From the NCBI RefSeq assembly GCF_003268775.1, contig NZ_QLSU01000008.1:274697-338696 (forward strand): a stretch of 64,000 bases of DNA, written 5' to 3'. The translations under genes and the position numbers were made by a program. The stretch comes from Paraburkholderia unamae. Its GTDB lineage: Bacteria > Pseudomonadota > Gammaproteobacteria > Burkholderiales > Burkholderiaceae. The notes beneath the pieces are model-generated. The model was not told where the DNA came from. It searched no databases and saw only the letters and a program-made list of their open reading frames with translations. Of this stretch, positions 1 to 9,239 are shown piece after piece. Every line of letters starts with the position of its first letter. The stretch's first letter is position 1.

Positions 1-1
1 G

Positions 2-1099
2 CCGGGACACTCGTTCGTCTGGTCCTCGCCGAAAGCGCCGATGGTGCTGCTCAAGTCACTGGTGCTCAAAGACCAGGCGCTGCGTTTCAAGTTTTCGGCC
101 GACCCTAGGCTGTATAGCTGGTCGTGGCTTTTCCTGATGGAATGCACGGCGGAGAAAGCCAGGCGCAACACGCTGCTCAAGCATCGGCTCGCCGCCTATT
201 CGCAGTCGGTGCTGCAAGATGTCATCGCGACGGAATCGCTCAGCTACGATCGCAACGACCGGGGCATCCTCTATTTCCATCGCAGTCAGGAAGCGTTGGA
301 GCGCGGCGTCGCGCAAATGAAACTGCTGGAATCGGACGGACAACTCATCAAGGTGTTGAGCCGGGACGAGGTGGTCGCAGTCGACCCTTCGCTGGCCACC
401 GCGAAAGACGAGATTGCCGGCGCAATCTACTGCCCGACGGACGAAACCGGGGACCCGGCGAAATTCACGCGGGGCCTGGCCGACATCATCGTTTCCCGAG
501 GCGCGACGATTCTGACCGATACGACGATTCAGGGGATTGAAGTGGCGGGCGGGAAAATCAGCGCCGTGCGCACCGATAAAGGCAGCTTGACGGGCGATGC
601 GTATGTGCTCGCGCTTGGCAGTTATAGCCCGATCGTCGCGCGGCAGATCGGCATCCACTTGCCGATCTATCCGGTGAAGGGCTATTCGCTCACCATCCCG
701 ATCGAAAGCCATGTCCAGCCGCCCAACGTCGCCGTGGTCGACGAGCACAACCTGGTCGCCATCTCCCGGTTCGGCGACAGGATCCGCGTCACCGCCACCG
801 CCGAATTCGCCGGATACAACACGACGCACCAGCCATCGGACTTCGCGTTCATGAAACGCGTCACGCAAGAGCTTTATCCGGACGGCGGCAACTACGACCG
901 CGCGGAAATGTGGGCCGGCCTGCGTCCGATGACGCCCAATAATCTGCCGTGCTTCGGCAAGCGGAAATACGCCAACCTGTTCCTGAACACGGGCCACGGC
1001 CACATCGGCTGGACCATGTCGCACGGCTCGGCTCGCATTACCGCGGACCTCATCGCGGGGCGTGCGCCGGAAATTCCGATGGATGGCCTGACGTCATGA
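2..1099 (+). CDS. D-amino acid dehydrogenase, DadA-like (5' partial)
   Basis: FAD-dependent oxidoreductase of the DAO/DadA family, expected to deaminate D-amino acids (or a related imino/secondary amine acid) to 2-oxo acids and pass electrons to the respiratory chain. The reading frame is open to the left edge and codes PGHSFVWSSPKAP before the first Met, so the N-terminal Rossmann GxGxxG part lies outside the window. The C-terminal half shows the family features: YPVKGYSLTIP, AEFAGY, and the FAD-binding tail GLRPMTPNNLPCFG followed by NTGHGHIGWTMSHGSA. A second FAD oxidase starts 48 nt downstream in the same direction, which suggests one transcript. The exact substrate cannot be read from the sequence. 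Confidence 0.88.
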   Translation, partial: PGHSFVWSSPKAPMVLLKSLVLKDQALRFKFSADPRLYSWSWLFLMECTAEKARRNTLLKHRLAAYSQSVLQDVIATESLSYDRNDRGILYFHRSQEALERGVAQMKLLESDGQLIKVLSRDEVVAVDPSLATAKDEIAGAIYCPTDETGDPAKFTRGLADIIVSRGATILTDTTIQGIEVAGGKISAVRTDKGSLTGDAYVLALGSYSPIVARQIGIHLPIYPVKGYSLTIPIESHVQPPNVAVVDEHNLVAISRFGDRIRVTATAEFAGYNTTHQPSDFAFMKRVTQELYPDGGNYDRAEMWAGLRPMTPNNLPCFGKRKYANLFLNTGHGHIGWTMSHGSARITADLIAGRAPEIPMDGLTS

Positions 1100-1147
1100 C
1101 GCCGGGCCGCCAATCTGCTTTCCGTGCCGGCGGCCAGGAGGCGGGAA

Positions 1148-2446
1148 ATGAATGAGACACGACATCACTGGCTCAAGATTTCGAAAGAGGTCGCGGCGGA
1201 CTATCCCGTTCTATCTGGAGAGCTAACGACTGATTACGTCGTGATTGGCGGCGGCTTGTCGGGGCTGAATGCGGCCATCGAACTGATTCGCCTGGGCGCT
1301 TCCGTAGTCGTGCTCGAACAGGATCGTATCGGGCAAGCCGCCTCGGGCCGAAACAATGGTCAGGTGATTCCCCACCACTCCAAGGCAAGCCCGCGCGAAA
1401 TGGAGCAGTGGCTCGGCGCGGCACGCGGCGAACGCTACAACGGTCTGGTCGCCTCCGCTCCGGCGAGGCTGTTCGAATTGATCGACCACTACGATATTCG
1501 CTGTGATTCGGTACGTAATGGCTGGATGCAGGCCTGCCATTCCAGACAGGCGCTCGACCGGGGGCGCACCTTCTATCAGCAATGGAAGGCCTTCGGTGCC
1601 CGCGTGGAATGGCTCGACCGCGACGCGCTGGCCGCACGCATGGGAAGCGCGATGTATCCGGGTGGCTGGAAGGCCCTCCACGCCGGTCATCTCAATCCAT
1701 ACGCCTTGTGCTGCGGGCTTGCGCGCGGCGCGGTCAGCGACGGAGTGCGGCTGTATGAAAACTCTCCCGCGACGGCCATTGTTCGCGACGGGAGCCGATG
1801 GCGCGTCCGCACGCCCGCCGGTGACGTTTCGGCGAAGGGCGTACTCGTCATGACCAACGCGCTGACCGGCGACTTCTGGCCGGGCTTGCGGCGCGCCCTC
1901 ATCCCCGTGCGGATCTATCAGGTCGCGACCGAGCCGTTGAACGAAGCGCAGCGGCGCACCGTCCTGCCCGGAAACGAAGGCGTTTCCGACACGCGCAAAG
2001 ACCTGTTCGCCTGCCGCTACGATAGCGAAGGCAGACTGGAAGCGATCGGCGCCCACACCCTATGGCACGACGCCGCAGCCAGGGGGCAAGCTGCTGTGAT
2101 GGCGAAATTTCGCGCCGTCTTCCCGCAGCTAGCCGGGCTCGAATCCGCTGAATACTGGGAAGGCACCCTGGCTGCGGTGCCCGACCGCATACCGCGACTG
2201 ATGCGGCTCGCGCCGAACCTGCTCTTTGCGGGCGTGTACTCGGGGCGCGGCGTCGCCATGAGCACGGTCTGGGGCCCGTGCGCCGCGCGCCTGCTGGCAG
2301 GCGCGGCAACCGAAGCCGACATGCCCGTGCCCGTGACGCCGCTCCGGCAAATCCACAGCCACGGCGTCGCCGTGCGTATGGCCGGCCTCATTCATCCCTG
2401 GCATCGCTTGACGGACAAGGTCGAGGCGGCATTTGCCGGACGCTGA
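1148..2446 (+). CDS. FAD-dependent amine/amino-acid oxidoreductase (PuuB-like, DAO family)
   Basis: About 432 residues. The N-terminal dinucleotide-binding segment DYVVIGGGLSGLNAAIEL (about residues 30-50) is followed by an acidic end of strand 2 (VVVLEQDRIG) and ASGRNNGQVIP, the pattern of the gamma-glutamylputrescine oxidase/glycine oxidase group. The C-terminus has GVYSGRGVAMSTVWG, the second FAD contact. The frame continues upstream to a GTG at 1124, but AGGAGG at 1136-1141 sits six bases before the ATG at 1148 and fixes the start. It probably oxidises a primary or secondary amine to an aldehyde or imine plus hydrogen peroxide. Together with the preceding DadA-like gene it suggests amino-acid or amine catabolism. 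Confidence 0.85.
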   Translation: MNETRHHWLKISKEVAADYPVLSGELTTDYVVIGGGLSGLNAAIELIRLGASVVVLEQDRIGQAASGRNNGQVIPHHSKASPREMEQWLGAARGERYNGLVASAPARLFELIDHYDIRCDSVRNGWMQACHSRQALDRGRTFYQQWKAFGARVEWLDRDALAARMGSAMYPGGWKALHAGHLNPYALCCGLARGAVSDGVRLYENSPATAIVRDGSRWRVRTPAGDVSAKGVLVMTNALTGDFWPGLRRALIPVRIYQVATEPLNEAQRRTVLPGNEGVSDTRKDLFACRYDSEGRLEAIGAHTLWHDAAARGQAAVMAKFRAVFPQLAGLESAEYWEGTLAAVPDRIPRLMRLAPNLLFAGVYSGRGVAMSTVWGPCAARLLAGAATEADMPVPVTPLRQIHSHGVAVRMAGLIHPWHRLTDKVEAAFAGR

Positions 2447-2503
2447 CCTCACCGTCGATCAGGGGACCGGCGCATCAGGACCGCGAGGCTGCTGGCCACA
2501 GCG

Positions 2504-2521
2504 GCTGTTGTAGAATACAGC
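2504..2521. promoter_or_regulatory. Possible promoter/operator of the GntR gene
   Basis: The 18-base stretch has GCTGT and ACAGC arms around TTGTAGAATACA, about 105 bases before the GntR start. FCD-type GntR proteins often bind TTGT-N-ACAA-like sites, so autoregulation is conceivable. Similarity to the three operator-like sites near 15.8-16.5 kb is only partial. Confidence 0.25.
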
Positions 2522-2626
2522 GTTGCCGACACTTTCCAACCGGCGCATTTCCTCGACCCCGAAGCCGGGAGCGGCAAGTCCCCAGCAAGAAACACGGTGC
2601 CATGCGCACCAGGAAGGAAACAGACA

Positions 2627-3352
2627 ATGGCAGGCTACAACTCGCTCCTGCGCGAATCCAGGCCGCGTGTACGCGAAACCAACGCACCGAAGCGCGCCGG
2701 GCTCACCGTCAACGACCTGTACGAGCAATTGAAAGAGATGGCGGTGCTCTACACGATACGCCCCGGCGAGCGGGTGAACGAACTGGAGCTTGCCGCGAAG
2801 TTCGACGTCAGCCGCACGCCGTTGCGCGAGGCGCTCAACCGCCTCGTCGCCGAAAGCCTGCTGACCTTCGTTCCGAACCGGGGGTTCTTTATCCGCGAGC
2901 TGAATCGTCAGGACATTTTCGACCTGTTCGAACTTCGGCGCAGTATCGAGGCATCGGCCGTGCAACTCGCGGTCGAGCGCGCCGACATCAAGGACATCCG
3001 GGCTTTGCGCAAGTTCTGGAAGGACGTGATGAAGAACAAGGCCGCGCAAGCGCCCGCCACGCAACTCGTTGCGCGCGACGAAGAGTTTCACGTGCGCCTC
3101 GTCGCCCTTTCCGGCAATAACGAAATGGTGCGCGCGCTGTATGGCATCAACGCCCGCATTCATTTCGTGCGCTGGGTCGACCTCGAACAGCGCGGCCACG
3201 ACGCGTTCTCGGAACACCTCGACATTCTCGACGCGATTGAAGCGCGTGACGCCAAGCGCTGCCGCGAACTCACGGAAACGCATATCACCTGGCGCATGGA
3301 AGAAATCGCCAAGGTCGTCGATGCTGGCGTCGTGAAACTCTATTCGCAGTAA
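2627..3352 (+). CDS. GntR family transcriptional regulator (FadR/FCD subfamily)
   Basis: About 241 residues. An N-terminal winged helix-turn-helix (GERVNELELAAKFDVSRTPLREALNRL, about residues 45-75) is followed by an all-helical FCD ligand domain with the metal-site pattern DEEFH, EHLDIL and THITW. Such proteins usually repress catabolic operons and are released by an acidic metabolite. The ATG at 2627 is preceded by AGGAAGGA (2611-2618); an upstream in-frame GTG at 2597 lacks such a site. It lies between the two FAD oxidases and the convergent catabolic operon, so it is the most likely owner of the repeated TTGTCKACACTT-like sites near 15.8 and 16.5 kb. That link is inferred. Confidence 0.92.
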   Translation: MAGYNSLLRESRPRVRETNAPKRAGLTVNDLYEQLKEMAVLYTIRPGERVNELELAAKFDVSRTPLREALNRLVAESLLTFVPNRGFFIRELNRQDIFDLFELRRSIEASAVQLAVERADIKDIRALRKFWKDVMKNKAAQAPATQLVARDEEFHVRLVALSGNNEMVRALYGINARIHFVRWVDLEQRGHDAFSEHLDILDAIEARDAKRCRELTETHITWRMEEIAKVVDAGVVKLYSQ

Positions 3353-3377
3353 GCGCGGCGGCGCCTGTCACCGCGCT
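3352..3377. terminator. GC-rich hairpin between convergent genes (weak)
   Basis: AGCGCGG (3352-3358) pairs with CCGCGCT (3371-3377) across a 12-base loop in the 30-base gap between the GntR and SDR stop codons. There is no T-tract, so it is at best a weak or bidirectional stop. Confidence 0.3.
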
Positions 3378-3382
3378 GGCAT

Positions 3383-4150
3383 TCAGAGCGAACTGACGAG
3401 GTGACCGCCATCGACCGTCACGACCGAGCCGGTCATGAACGAGGACGCGCCGGAGGCGAGCAGCAGCAGCGGCCCGTCAAGCTCGCTCAGCGCACCAAGC
3501 CTGCGTTGCGGAATGCGCTTGACCAGTTGGGCACCCGCCTCGGTTTCGAAGAAGTCCCGATTCAGGTCCGTTTCAAAATAGCCTGGCGCGATGGCGTTCA
3601 CGCGAATCCGATATCGCGCGAGTTCGAGCGCCAGCGCCTTGGTCATCTGAATCACGCCCGCCTTGCAGACGGCATACGCCGTGACCTGCTGGGCCACCCT
3701 CAGCCCGAGTATCGACGCGATGTTGACCACGCTTCCCGGCGCATCGGCGTCCCTCAGGCTCGCGGCGAACGCGCGCGTCATTCTCCACACGCCGTTGAGA
3801 TTGACATCGATGGTCTGGTTCCACGACTCGTCGGTGGTGGCAAGCGCGGGCGAATGGTGGGCTACGCCCGCGTTGTTCACGAGCACCACGGGCTGGCCGA
3901 GTTTCCCGGCGACCGCCTCGATACATCGTGCGACCGAATTCGCTTCGGTGACATCCAGCTCGAAAGCGTGCGCCGTATGGCCCTCATCCGAAAGTGACTG
4001 GGCCAGCGTCTGACCGAGAGCCAGACGCCGCCCGCACATGGCCACCCGGCAGCCCTGCGCTGCGAGCGTCTTCGAAAAATGAAGGCCCAGCCCGCTGAAT
4101 GCGCCCGTGACCAGCACGGTCTTGTCTGCCAGCTCGAAGTTGAACGTCAT
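3383..4150 (-). CDS. SDR family NAD(P)-dependent oxidoreductase
   Basis: 255 residues, the usual length of a classical short-chain dehydrogenase. It shows the cofactor motif TGAFSGLGLHF near residue 16, VNNAGV near residue 90, the catalytic Ser in NIASILG and the Tyr-Lys pair in YAVCKAG. GGAGAA precedes the ATG. It is the last gene of the long minus-strand operon, 25 bases after the oxidoreductase gene. In levulinate catabolism an SDR (LvaD) reduces the 4-oxoacyl-CoA to the 4-hydroxyacyl-CoA; a similar job feeding the kinase module upstream is possible but not shown. Confidence 0.9.
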   Translation of the reverse strand: MTFNFELADKTVLVTGAFSGLGLHFSKTLAAQGCRVAMCGRRLALGQTLAQSLSDEGHTAHAFELDVTEANSVARCIEAVAGKLGQPVVLVNNAGVAHHSPALATTDESWNQTIDVNLNGVWRMTRAFAASLRDADAPGSVVNIASILGLRVAQQVTAYAVCKAGVIQMTKALALELARYRIRVNAIAPGYFETDLNRDFFETEAGAQLVKRIPQRRLGALSELDGPLLLLASGASSFMTGSVVTVDGGHLVSSL

Positions 4151-4175
4151 GCAGGTTCTCCAGACTTTGCGTGAT

Positions 4176-7100
4176 TCAAGCGACCTGCTTGAGTTCGATC
4201 ACGTGCGATTTCGACAATTGAGCGACGGCATTCGTCCACTCGGCATCGACGGATTTGAAATTGCGCTCCTTGACGTGCCCGTATCCACGCACTTTCTCCA
4301 CGATGCTCGCCGCACGCAACGCAGCCTGATAATTGCGCGCAGTGCCGTGACGGAGAATTTCATCGACGGTTTGCTCGTAGCGAGCGATGAGCCCGCGCTC
4401 CATGCGGCGCTCGGCCGTATAGCCGAACACGTCGAATGCGCTCCCCCGCAGCCCTTTCATTTTCGCGAGTACGCGGAACACCGGCAAAATCCAGGCGCCG
4501 AATTCCCTCTTGCGTGGTTCGCCGCTCAACGCATCCTTGCGCGCGAAAAGCGGCGGCGCGAGATTGAAGGCAATACGGAATTCGCCCTCGAACTGCTGCT
4601 TGATGCTTTCGACGAACTCCGGCGAGGAATGAAGCCTGGCAACCTCGTACTCGTCCTTGTAGGCGAGGACCTTGAAATAGCCGCTCGCCACGGCGCGCGT
4701 GACACGCTCCTCGCGCGGCATGACCGCACGCTCCCAGTCGCGCACCCGGCTAACGAGCTTGCGCAAACGCTCGCCATACGCCGCATTCTGATAGCCGGTC
4801 AAGAACTTGACTTTGCGCTCGATGAATTCGTCGAGCGACGACGAGATACGCTGCGACTCGCTCACGGGCTTCGCCGCAACGAGGGCTCGCTCAGCCGAAG
4901 CGGGCGACTGCGCCACACGGCGTCCCCACAGAAAGGCGTCCCGGTTCATCTTGACGCCCGCGCCATTGAGTTCGATGGCGGTGTGGATCGCCTCGGCACC
5001 GATCGGAATGAGGCCACGCTGCCAGGCATAGCCGAGCATGAACATATTGCCCGCAATCGTGTCGCCGAAAATGCTGAGGGCGTATTTCGTTGCGTCGACA
5101 AATTCGACGCACTCGCTGCCGACTGCATCCGCAATGCCCTTGCGCAGTTCCGCAGCAGGGAACTGGAGGTCGGGGTGGCGCGCGAATTCGCCCGTCATGA
5201 CCTCATGCGTATTCACGAGCATACGCGTGGCGCCCTTGCGCGTCGCGGCGAGCGTCTTGCGGCTCGCGGCCACGACCATGTCGCAGCCGAGCACCGCATC
5301 GGCGCCGCCGGCGGCAATGCGAATGGCCTTGATCGCCGCCGGATTCTTGCCGAATCGCAGATGCGACCATACCGAGCCGCCTTTCTGCGCCAGCCCCGCC
5401 ATATCGAGAATGCCGCACCCCTTGCCTTCGAGATGCGCGGCCATGCCGAGAATCGCGCCGATGGTCACCACGCCGGTGCCGCCCACACCCGTCACAATGA
5501 TGGAGTACACCCCGTGCTCGACCGACGGCAGTTCAGGCTCGACCAGCGCCGGGAACAGGTCGACGTTCGGTTTCACGGCGGGCGCCTTGCGCGGGCTCCC
5601 GCCATGCACCGTCACGAAGCTCGGACAAAAGCCGTTGTTGCACGAATAGTCCTTGTTGCATGACGACTGGTCGATGGCGCGCTTGCGGCCGTGCTCCGTT
5701 TCGAGCGGAACGAGCGACACGCAGTTGGATTTCACGCCGCAGTCGCCGCAGCCCTCGCAAACGAGATCGTTGATGACGAGCCGTTTCGCCGGGTCGGGAA
5801 ACTGCTTGCGCTTGCGCCGCCGGCGCTTTTCCGCCGCACAGGTCTGGTCGTACACGAGCACGGTCACGCCCGGAATGTCGCGCAGTTCCTCCTGGACCTT
5901 TTGCAGCTCGGAGCGGTGATGAATGGTCACGCCCTGCGCCCACCCGGCGTCGGCCGGATATTTCGACGGGTCGTCCGACACGACGGCAATGCGGCCCACG
6001 CCCTCGGCACGCACCTGCGTCGTGATGGTCATCGGACTAAGCTGGCCGTCGTGCCGCTGCCCGCCGGTCATCGCCACCGCGTCGTTGTACAGAATCTTGA
6101 ACGTGATGTTGGTCCTCGCCGCAATCGCCGCGCGAACCGCAAGCAATCCTGAATGAAAATAAGTGCCGTCGCCCATGTTCTGGAACATGTGCGCGCGCGT
6201 GGAGAACGGCGCCTCGCCCACCCACGCCATGCCTTCCGCGCCCATCTGCGTATAGCCCAGCGTGTTGCGCTCCATCGTTTGCGCCATCCAGCTACAGCCG
6301 ATTCCCGCGTAGGCCTTGCTGCCTTCGGGAATCACTGTCGACGAGTTGTGCGGGCAGCCGCTGCAAAAGTAGAAGCTGCGCAGCATGGCTTCGGGCGCGA
6401 ACTCGACCTGGCTCAATGCGGTGAGAAACTCGACGCGTTCCGCGAGGCTTTTGTCGCACGCGTGTTGCGTCAGACGCTCGCCCAATGCAATGGCGATCTG
6501 AAGCGAGCTCAACGACATTTCGACCGGAAAAAGCTTCTTGCCGTGCTCGTCGTGCTTGCCGATCACGACCGGCGCATGCGGTTGCCGATAGAGAATGTCC
6601 TTGATCTGGGACTCCAGCAGGCTGCGCTTTTCTTCGATCACCATGAGCAGGTCCAGCCCGGCCGCGAACGCCGCAACGCCCTGCGGTTCGAGCGGCCAGG
6701 TGCATGCGACCTTGTAGATGGCGACGCCCATCGCTTCCAGATCCGCTTCGGTGACATTCAGGTCATCGATCGCTTGCAGGAGGTCCAGATAGCTCTTGCC
6801 GTGCGTGACGATGCCGATACGCGCGCCGGGCTTGCCGAGCGTCACCCGGTCGAGGCCGTTGGCGCGCACGAAGGCGCGAACGGCATCGAGCTTGTAGTTG
6901 TGCAGACGGAATTCCTGCTCCTGAGGCGTGTCGGGCAGACGCAGGTTCAGCCCGCCGGGCGGCATATCCACGCCAGTGGGAATGCGCGGGGAGACGCGGT
7001 CGAGTTCGACATCGATCGCGGCGGAAGCGTCGGCGGTATCTTTCACGCACTTGAGACCGACCCAGCACCCCGAGTACCGCGACATGGCCCAACCGTACAG

Positions 7101-7655
7101 GCCGTAGTCGAGAATTTCCTGCACGCCGCTCGGGCTCAGGATGGGTATCGACGCATCGACCAAGGCGAATTCCGACTGATGGCAGGTCGTGGACGACTCG
7201 CACGTGTGGTCGTCGCCCATCAACAGCAACACGCCGCCGTGCTTCGCACTCCCTGCGAGATTGGCGTGGCGGAATGCGTCGCCGCTGCGGTCGACACCGG
7301 GGCCTTTTCCGTACCAGATGGAAAAGACGCCGTCGTACTTGCCGTCCCCGGCCGCCTCCGCCTGTTGCGTGCCCCAGACCGCCGTCGCAGCGAGATCCTC
7401 GTTGACGCCGGGCACGAAAACCACGTTGGCTTCGCCGAGAAATTTTTTGGCTTTGCCGAGTTCGGCGTCGTAGGTGCCCAGCGGCGAGCCACGATAGCCG
7501 GAGACGTAGCCAGCGGTGTTCAAACCGTTGGCCTTGTCCCGTCGATGCTGCATGAGCGGCAGGCGAACCAGTGCCTGCACGCCGGTCAGGAAGATACGCC
7601 CGCTGTCGAGCGTGTATTTGTCATCAAGCGTCACAGTCCGCAAATTCACGGTCAT
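4176..7655 (-). CDS. Fused indolepyruvate ferredoxin oxidoreductase (2-oxoacid to acyl-CoA)
   Basis: 1159 residues, the length of the proteobacterial single-chain IOR. The N-terminal part is the IorA-like thiamine-diphosphate region (CSGCPHNSSTVIPEGS; GIGCSWMAQTM). A ferredoxin-like [4Fe-4S] segment follows around residues 630-680 (VCEGCGDCGVKSNC; SSCNKDYSCNNGFCP), then an IorB/gamma domain (VTGVGGTGVVTIGAILG) and a DUF6537-like C-terminus. It should decarboxylate aryl- or branched 2-oxo acids to acyl-CoA with a low-potential electron acceptor. Its ATG overlaps the preceding stop as ATGA, with GAAGGA as the ribosome site. In this operon it could link an amino-acid derived 2-oxo acid to the acyl-CoA dehydrogenase module. 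Confidence 0.93.
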   Translation of the reverse strand: MTVNLRTVTLDDKYTLDSGRIFLTGVQALVRLPLMQHRRDKANGLNTAGYVSGYRGSPLGTYDAELGKAKKFLGEANVVFVPGVNEDLAATAVWGTQQAEAAGDGKYDGVFSIWYGKGPGVDRSGDAFRHANLAGSAKHGGVLLLMGDDHTCESSTTCHQSEFALVDASIPILSPSGVQEILDYGLYGWAMSRYSGCWVGLKCVKDTADASAAIDVELDRVSPRIPTGVDMPPGGLNLRLPDTPQEQEFRLHNYKLDAVRAFVRANGLDRVTLGKPGARIGIVTHGKSYLDLLQAIDDLNVTEADLEAMGVAIYKVACTWPLEPQGVAAFAAGLDLLMVIEEKRSLLESQIKDILYRQPHAPVVIGKHDEHGKKLFPVEMSLSSLQIAIALGERLTQHACDKSLAERVEFLTALSQVEFAPEAMLRSFYFCSGCPHNSSTVIPEGSKAYAGIGCSWMAQTMERNTLGYTQMGAEGMAWVGEAPFSTRAHMFQNMGDGTYFHSGLLAVRAAIAARTNITFKILYNDAVAMTGGQRHDGQLSPMTITTQVRAEGVGRIAVVSDDPSKYPADAGWAQGVTIHHRSELQKVQEELRDIPGVTVLVYDQTCAAEKRRRRKRKQFPDPAKRLVINDLVCEGCGDCGVKSNCVSLVPLETEHGRKRAIDQSSCNKDYSCNNGFCPSFVTVHGGSPRKAPAVKPNVDLFPALVEPELPSVEHGVYSIIVTGVGGTGVVTIGAILGMAAHLEGKGCGILDMAGLAQKGGSVWSHLRFGKNPAAIKAIRIAAGGADAVLGCDMVVAASRKTLAATRKGATRMLVNTHEVMTGEFARHPDLQFPAAELRKGIADAVGSECVEFVDATKYALSIFGDTIAGNMFMLGYAWQRGLIPIGAEAIHTAIELNGAGVKMNRDAFLWGRRVAQSPASAERALVAAKPVSESQRISSSLDEFIERKVKFLTGYQNAAYGERLRKLVSRVRDWERAVMPREERVTRAVASGYFKVLAYKDEYEVARLHSSPEFVESIKQQFEGEFRIAFNLAPPLFARKDALSGEPRKREFGAWILPVFRVLAKMKGLRGSAFDVFGYTAERRMERGLIARYEQTVDEILRHGTARNYQAALRAASIVEKVRGYGHVKERNFKSVDAEWTNAVAQLSKSHVIELKQVA

Positions 7656-8881
7656 TCCTTCGAGGCAGTGGGTTCAGCCGCTTGCGTCTTCCAGTTCCAC
7701 ATCTCGCTGCCGGTTTCGAGCAGCGAGCGCGCAACGACCATCTTGTGAACTTCGGAGGCGCCGTCAACGAGGCGCGCCTGCCGTGCGTAGCGATACATCC
7801 ATTCGAGCCGGGTGTCCTTTGAATAGCCTTTGGCGCCATGCAACTGAATGGCCGTATCGACGACCTGATGCAATGTTTCGGACGCCGCAATTTTCGCCAT
7901 CGAGATTTCGGCGCGCGCGAAGTCGCCCGTGTCCAGACAGCACGCCGCGCGCATCGTCAGCAGGCGTGCGACGTCGAGCTTCATGGCCGCTTCGCCCAAC
8001 ATCCATTGCACGCCTTCACGCGCCGCAAGCAGGTCGCCGCCCGCTTTGCGCGTGTTCACGTGCGCCACGGCCAGTTCCAGCGCGCGACGCGCCATGCCGT
8101 TCCACCGCATGCAGTGCGTAAGGCGAGCCGTGCCAAGGCGTATTTGCGTCGCCTTCAACCCATCGCCCACTTCCATGAGGCGATGCGCGTCGGGAATCTC
8201 CAGACCGTCGAATTCGATTTCGCAATGTCCGCCGTGCTCCTCCGGTCCCATGATCGGAATGCGGCGAATGATGCGCCAGCCCGGCGTGTTCGCGTGAAAG
8301 AGAAAAGCGGTGAGACCCTTTCTCGCGTCGGCCGAGGTGCGCGCGATAAGGATGAAATGCGTCGCGGCCGCGGCGCCCGTGATAAACCACTTGCGGCCGT
8401 GAATGATCCACTTGTCGCCCGCGCGCTCGGCGCGAGTCAGCATCATCGACGGGTCGGAGCCCGCTCCCGGCGCAGGCTCGGTCATCGCGAACGCCGAACG
8501 CACCTTTCCGTCGATGATGGGTTGCAGCCACTGGTCCTTCTGGTCCGGTGTCGCCACCTTGTTCAGCAGGATCATGTTGCCGTCATCGGGCGCCGCCGAG
8601 TTGAAGACGACCGGACCGAAGATGGAGCGATTCATCTCTTCGTAGCACACGGCCATCTGCGCAACGGACAGACCGCCGCCGGCGCGCTCGCGCGGCATCT
8701 GGAGCGACCACAGGCCGCGCTCGCGCGCCTGCGCACGCAGTTCGCCGAGCAAGCCTTCGGCGACGTTTTCATGCTCGTCGTAAGACGCCGCGCTGGACTC
8801 CAGCGGCAACAGCACGTCGTCAACGAAGGTTCGAATCCGGTCGCGCAACGCGCGCGTCTTGCTGTCAATCGAGAAGTCCAT
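7652..8881 (-). CDS. Acyl-CoA dehydrogenase, LvaC/ACAD11-like
   Basis: About 409 residues. It has the acyl-CoA dehydrogenase signature TEPAPGAGSDPSM near residue 130, the FAD-contact WFITGA and a C-terminal LHGAKGYSKDTRLEWMYR region ending in SEVHKMVVAR. The frame stays open upstream for about 70 codons, but that stretch covers the DUF6285 gene in another frame; the ATG at 8881 with GCAGGTGAA upstream begins MDFSIDSKT, a normal family start. It directly follows a kinase and a DUF6285 gene, the arrangement of lvaABC, in which LvaC removes phosphate from a 4-phosphoacyl-CoA to give an enoyl-CoA. An ordinary alpha-beta dehydrogenase role cannot be excluded. Confidence 0.92.
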   Translation of the reverse strand: MDFSIDSKTRALRDRIRTFVDDVLLPLESSAASYDEHENVAEGLLGELRAQARERGLWSLQMPRERAGGGLSVAQMAVCYEEMNRSIFGPVVFNSAAPDDGNMILLNKVATPDQKDQWLQPIIDGKVRSAFAMTEPAPGAGSDPSMMLTRAERAGDKWIIHGRKWFITGAAAATHFILIARTSADARKGLTAFLFHANTPGWRIIRRIPIMGPEEHGGHCEIEFDGLEIPDAHRLMEVGDGLKATQIRLGTARLTHCMRWNGMARRALELAVAHVNTRKAGGDLLAAREGVQWMLGEAAMKLDVARLLTMRAACCLDTGDFARAEISMAKIAASETLHQVVDTAIQLHGAKGYSKDTRLEWMYRYARQARLVDGASEVHKMVVARSLLETGSEMWNWKTQAAEPTASKE

Positions 8882-8882
8882 T

Positions 8883-9239
8883 TCACCTGCCCCGTGGGGA
8901 GTTTTGAAGTGTTTCGAGCATGCGCGGGTTGTCGACCGCCAGTTCCTGCGCGAGCCGATTCCACAGCGTGGCGACGAGCGCCGGGCGCATTGGCGAGCCG
9001 ACGTCGAACTGTCCGGCGCGAATACCGCTGACGATGACAGCATCGCCGAGCAATTGGACCGGCGCGTGGGCGTCCGGCACAGCGGAAGCACGACCGAAAT
9101 GACGCGCGACGATCCGCATCGCGTTGGCGACCATCAGGCCGTTGTATCGCGCTTCCTTTTGAAGCGACGGGAGCACGTCGCCGGTCAGCGTGCCGGTTGC
9201 CGTGTCGAGCAGGTCCACCATCCTGTCATGGGTGTTCAT
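8883..9239 (-). CDS. DUF6285 protein, LvaB-like kinase partner
   Basis: 118 residues. The profile LLDTATGTLTGDVLPSL followed by YNGLMVANAMRIVARHF is the DUF6285 pattern (helix, then VAaNALxIVxRE). Members sit between an APH-type kinase and an acyl-CoA dehydrogenase. In Pseudomonas putida the equivalent small protein LvaB is needed together with LvaA for phosphorylation of 4-hydroxyacyl-CoA. The ATG at 9239 shares its A with the TGA of the kinase gene (TGATG), and one base separates its stop from the dehydrogenase ATG, so translational coupling is likely. It has no recognisable catalytic motif. The family call is from memory of the pattern. Confidence 0.82.
   Translation of the reverse strand: MNTHDRMVDLLDTATGTLTGDVLPSLQKEARYNGLMVANAMRIVARHFGRASAVPDAHAPVQLLGDAVIVSGIRAGQFDVGSPMRPALVATLWNRLAQELAVDNPRMLETLQNSPRGR

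Noticed and set aside
4107..5663. A 518-codon plus-strand open frame within the oxidoreductase gene
   Set aside because: It lies antisense to a gene with clear cofactor motifs, has an Arg/His-rich low-quality composition and is explained by high GC bias.
6153..7748. A 531-codon plus-strand open frame opposite the oxidoreductase and dehydrogenase genes
   Set aside because: It is antisense to conserved coding sequence and shows no domain pattern.
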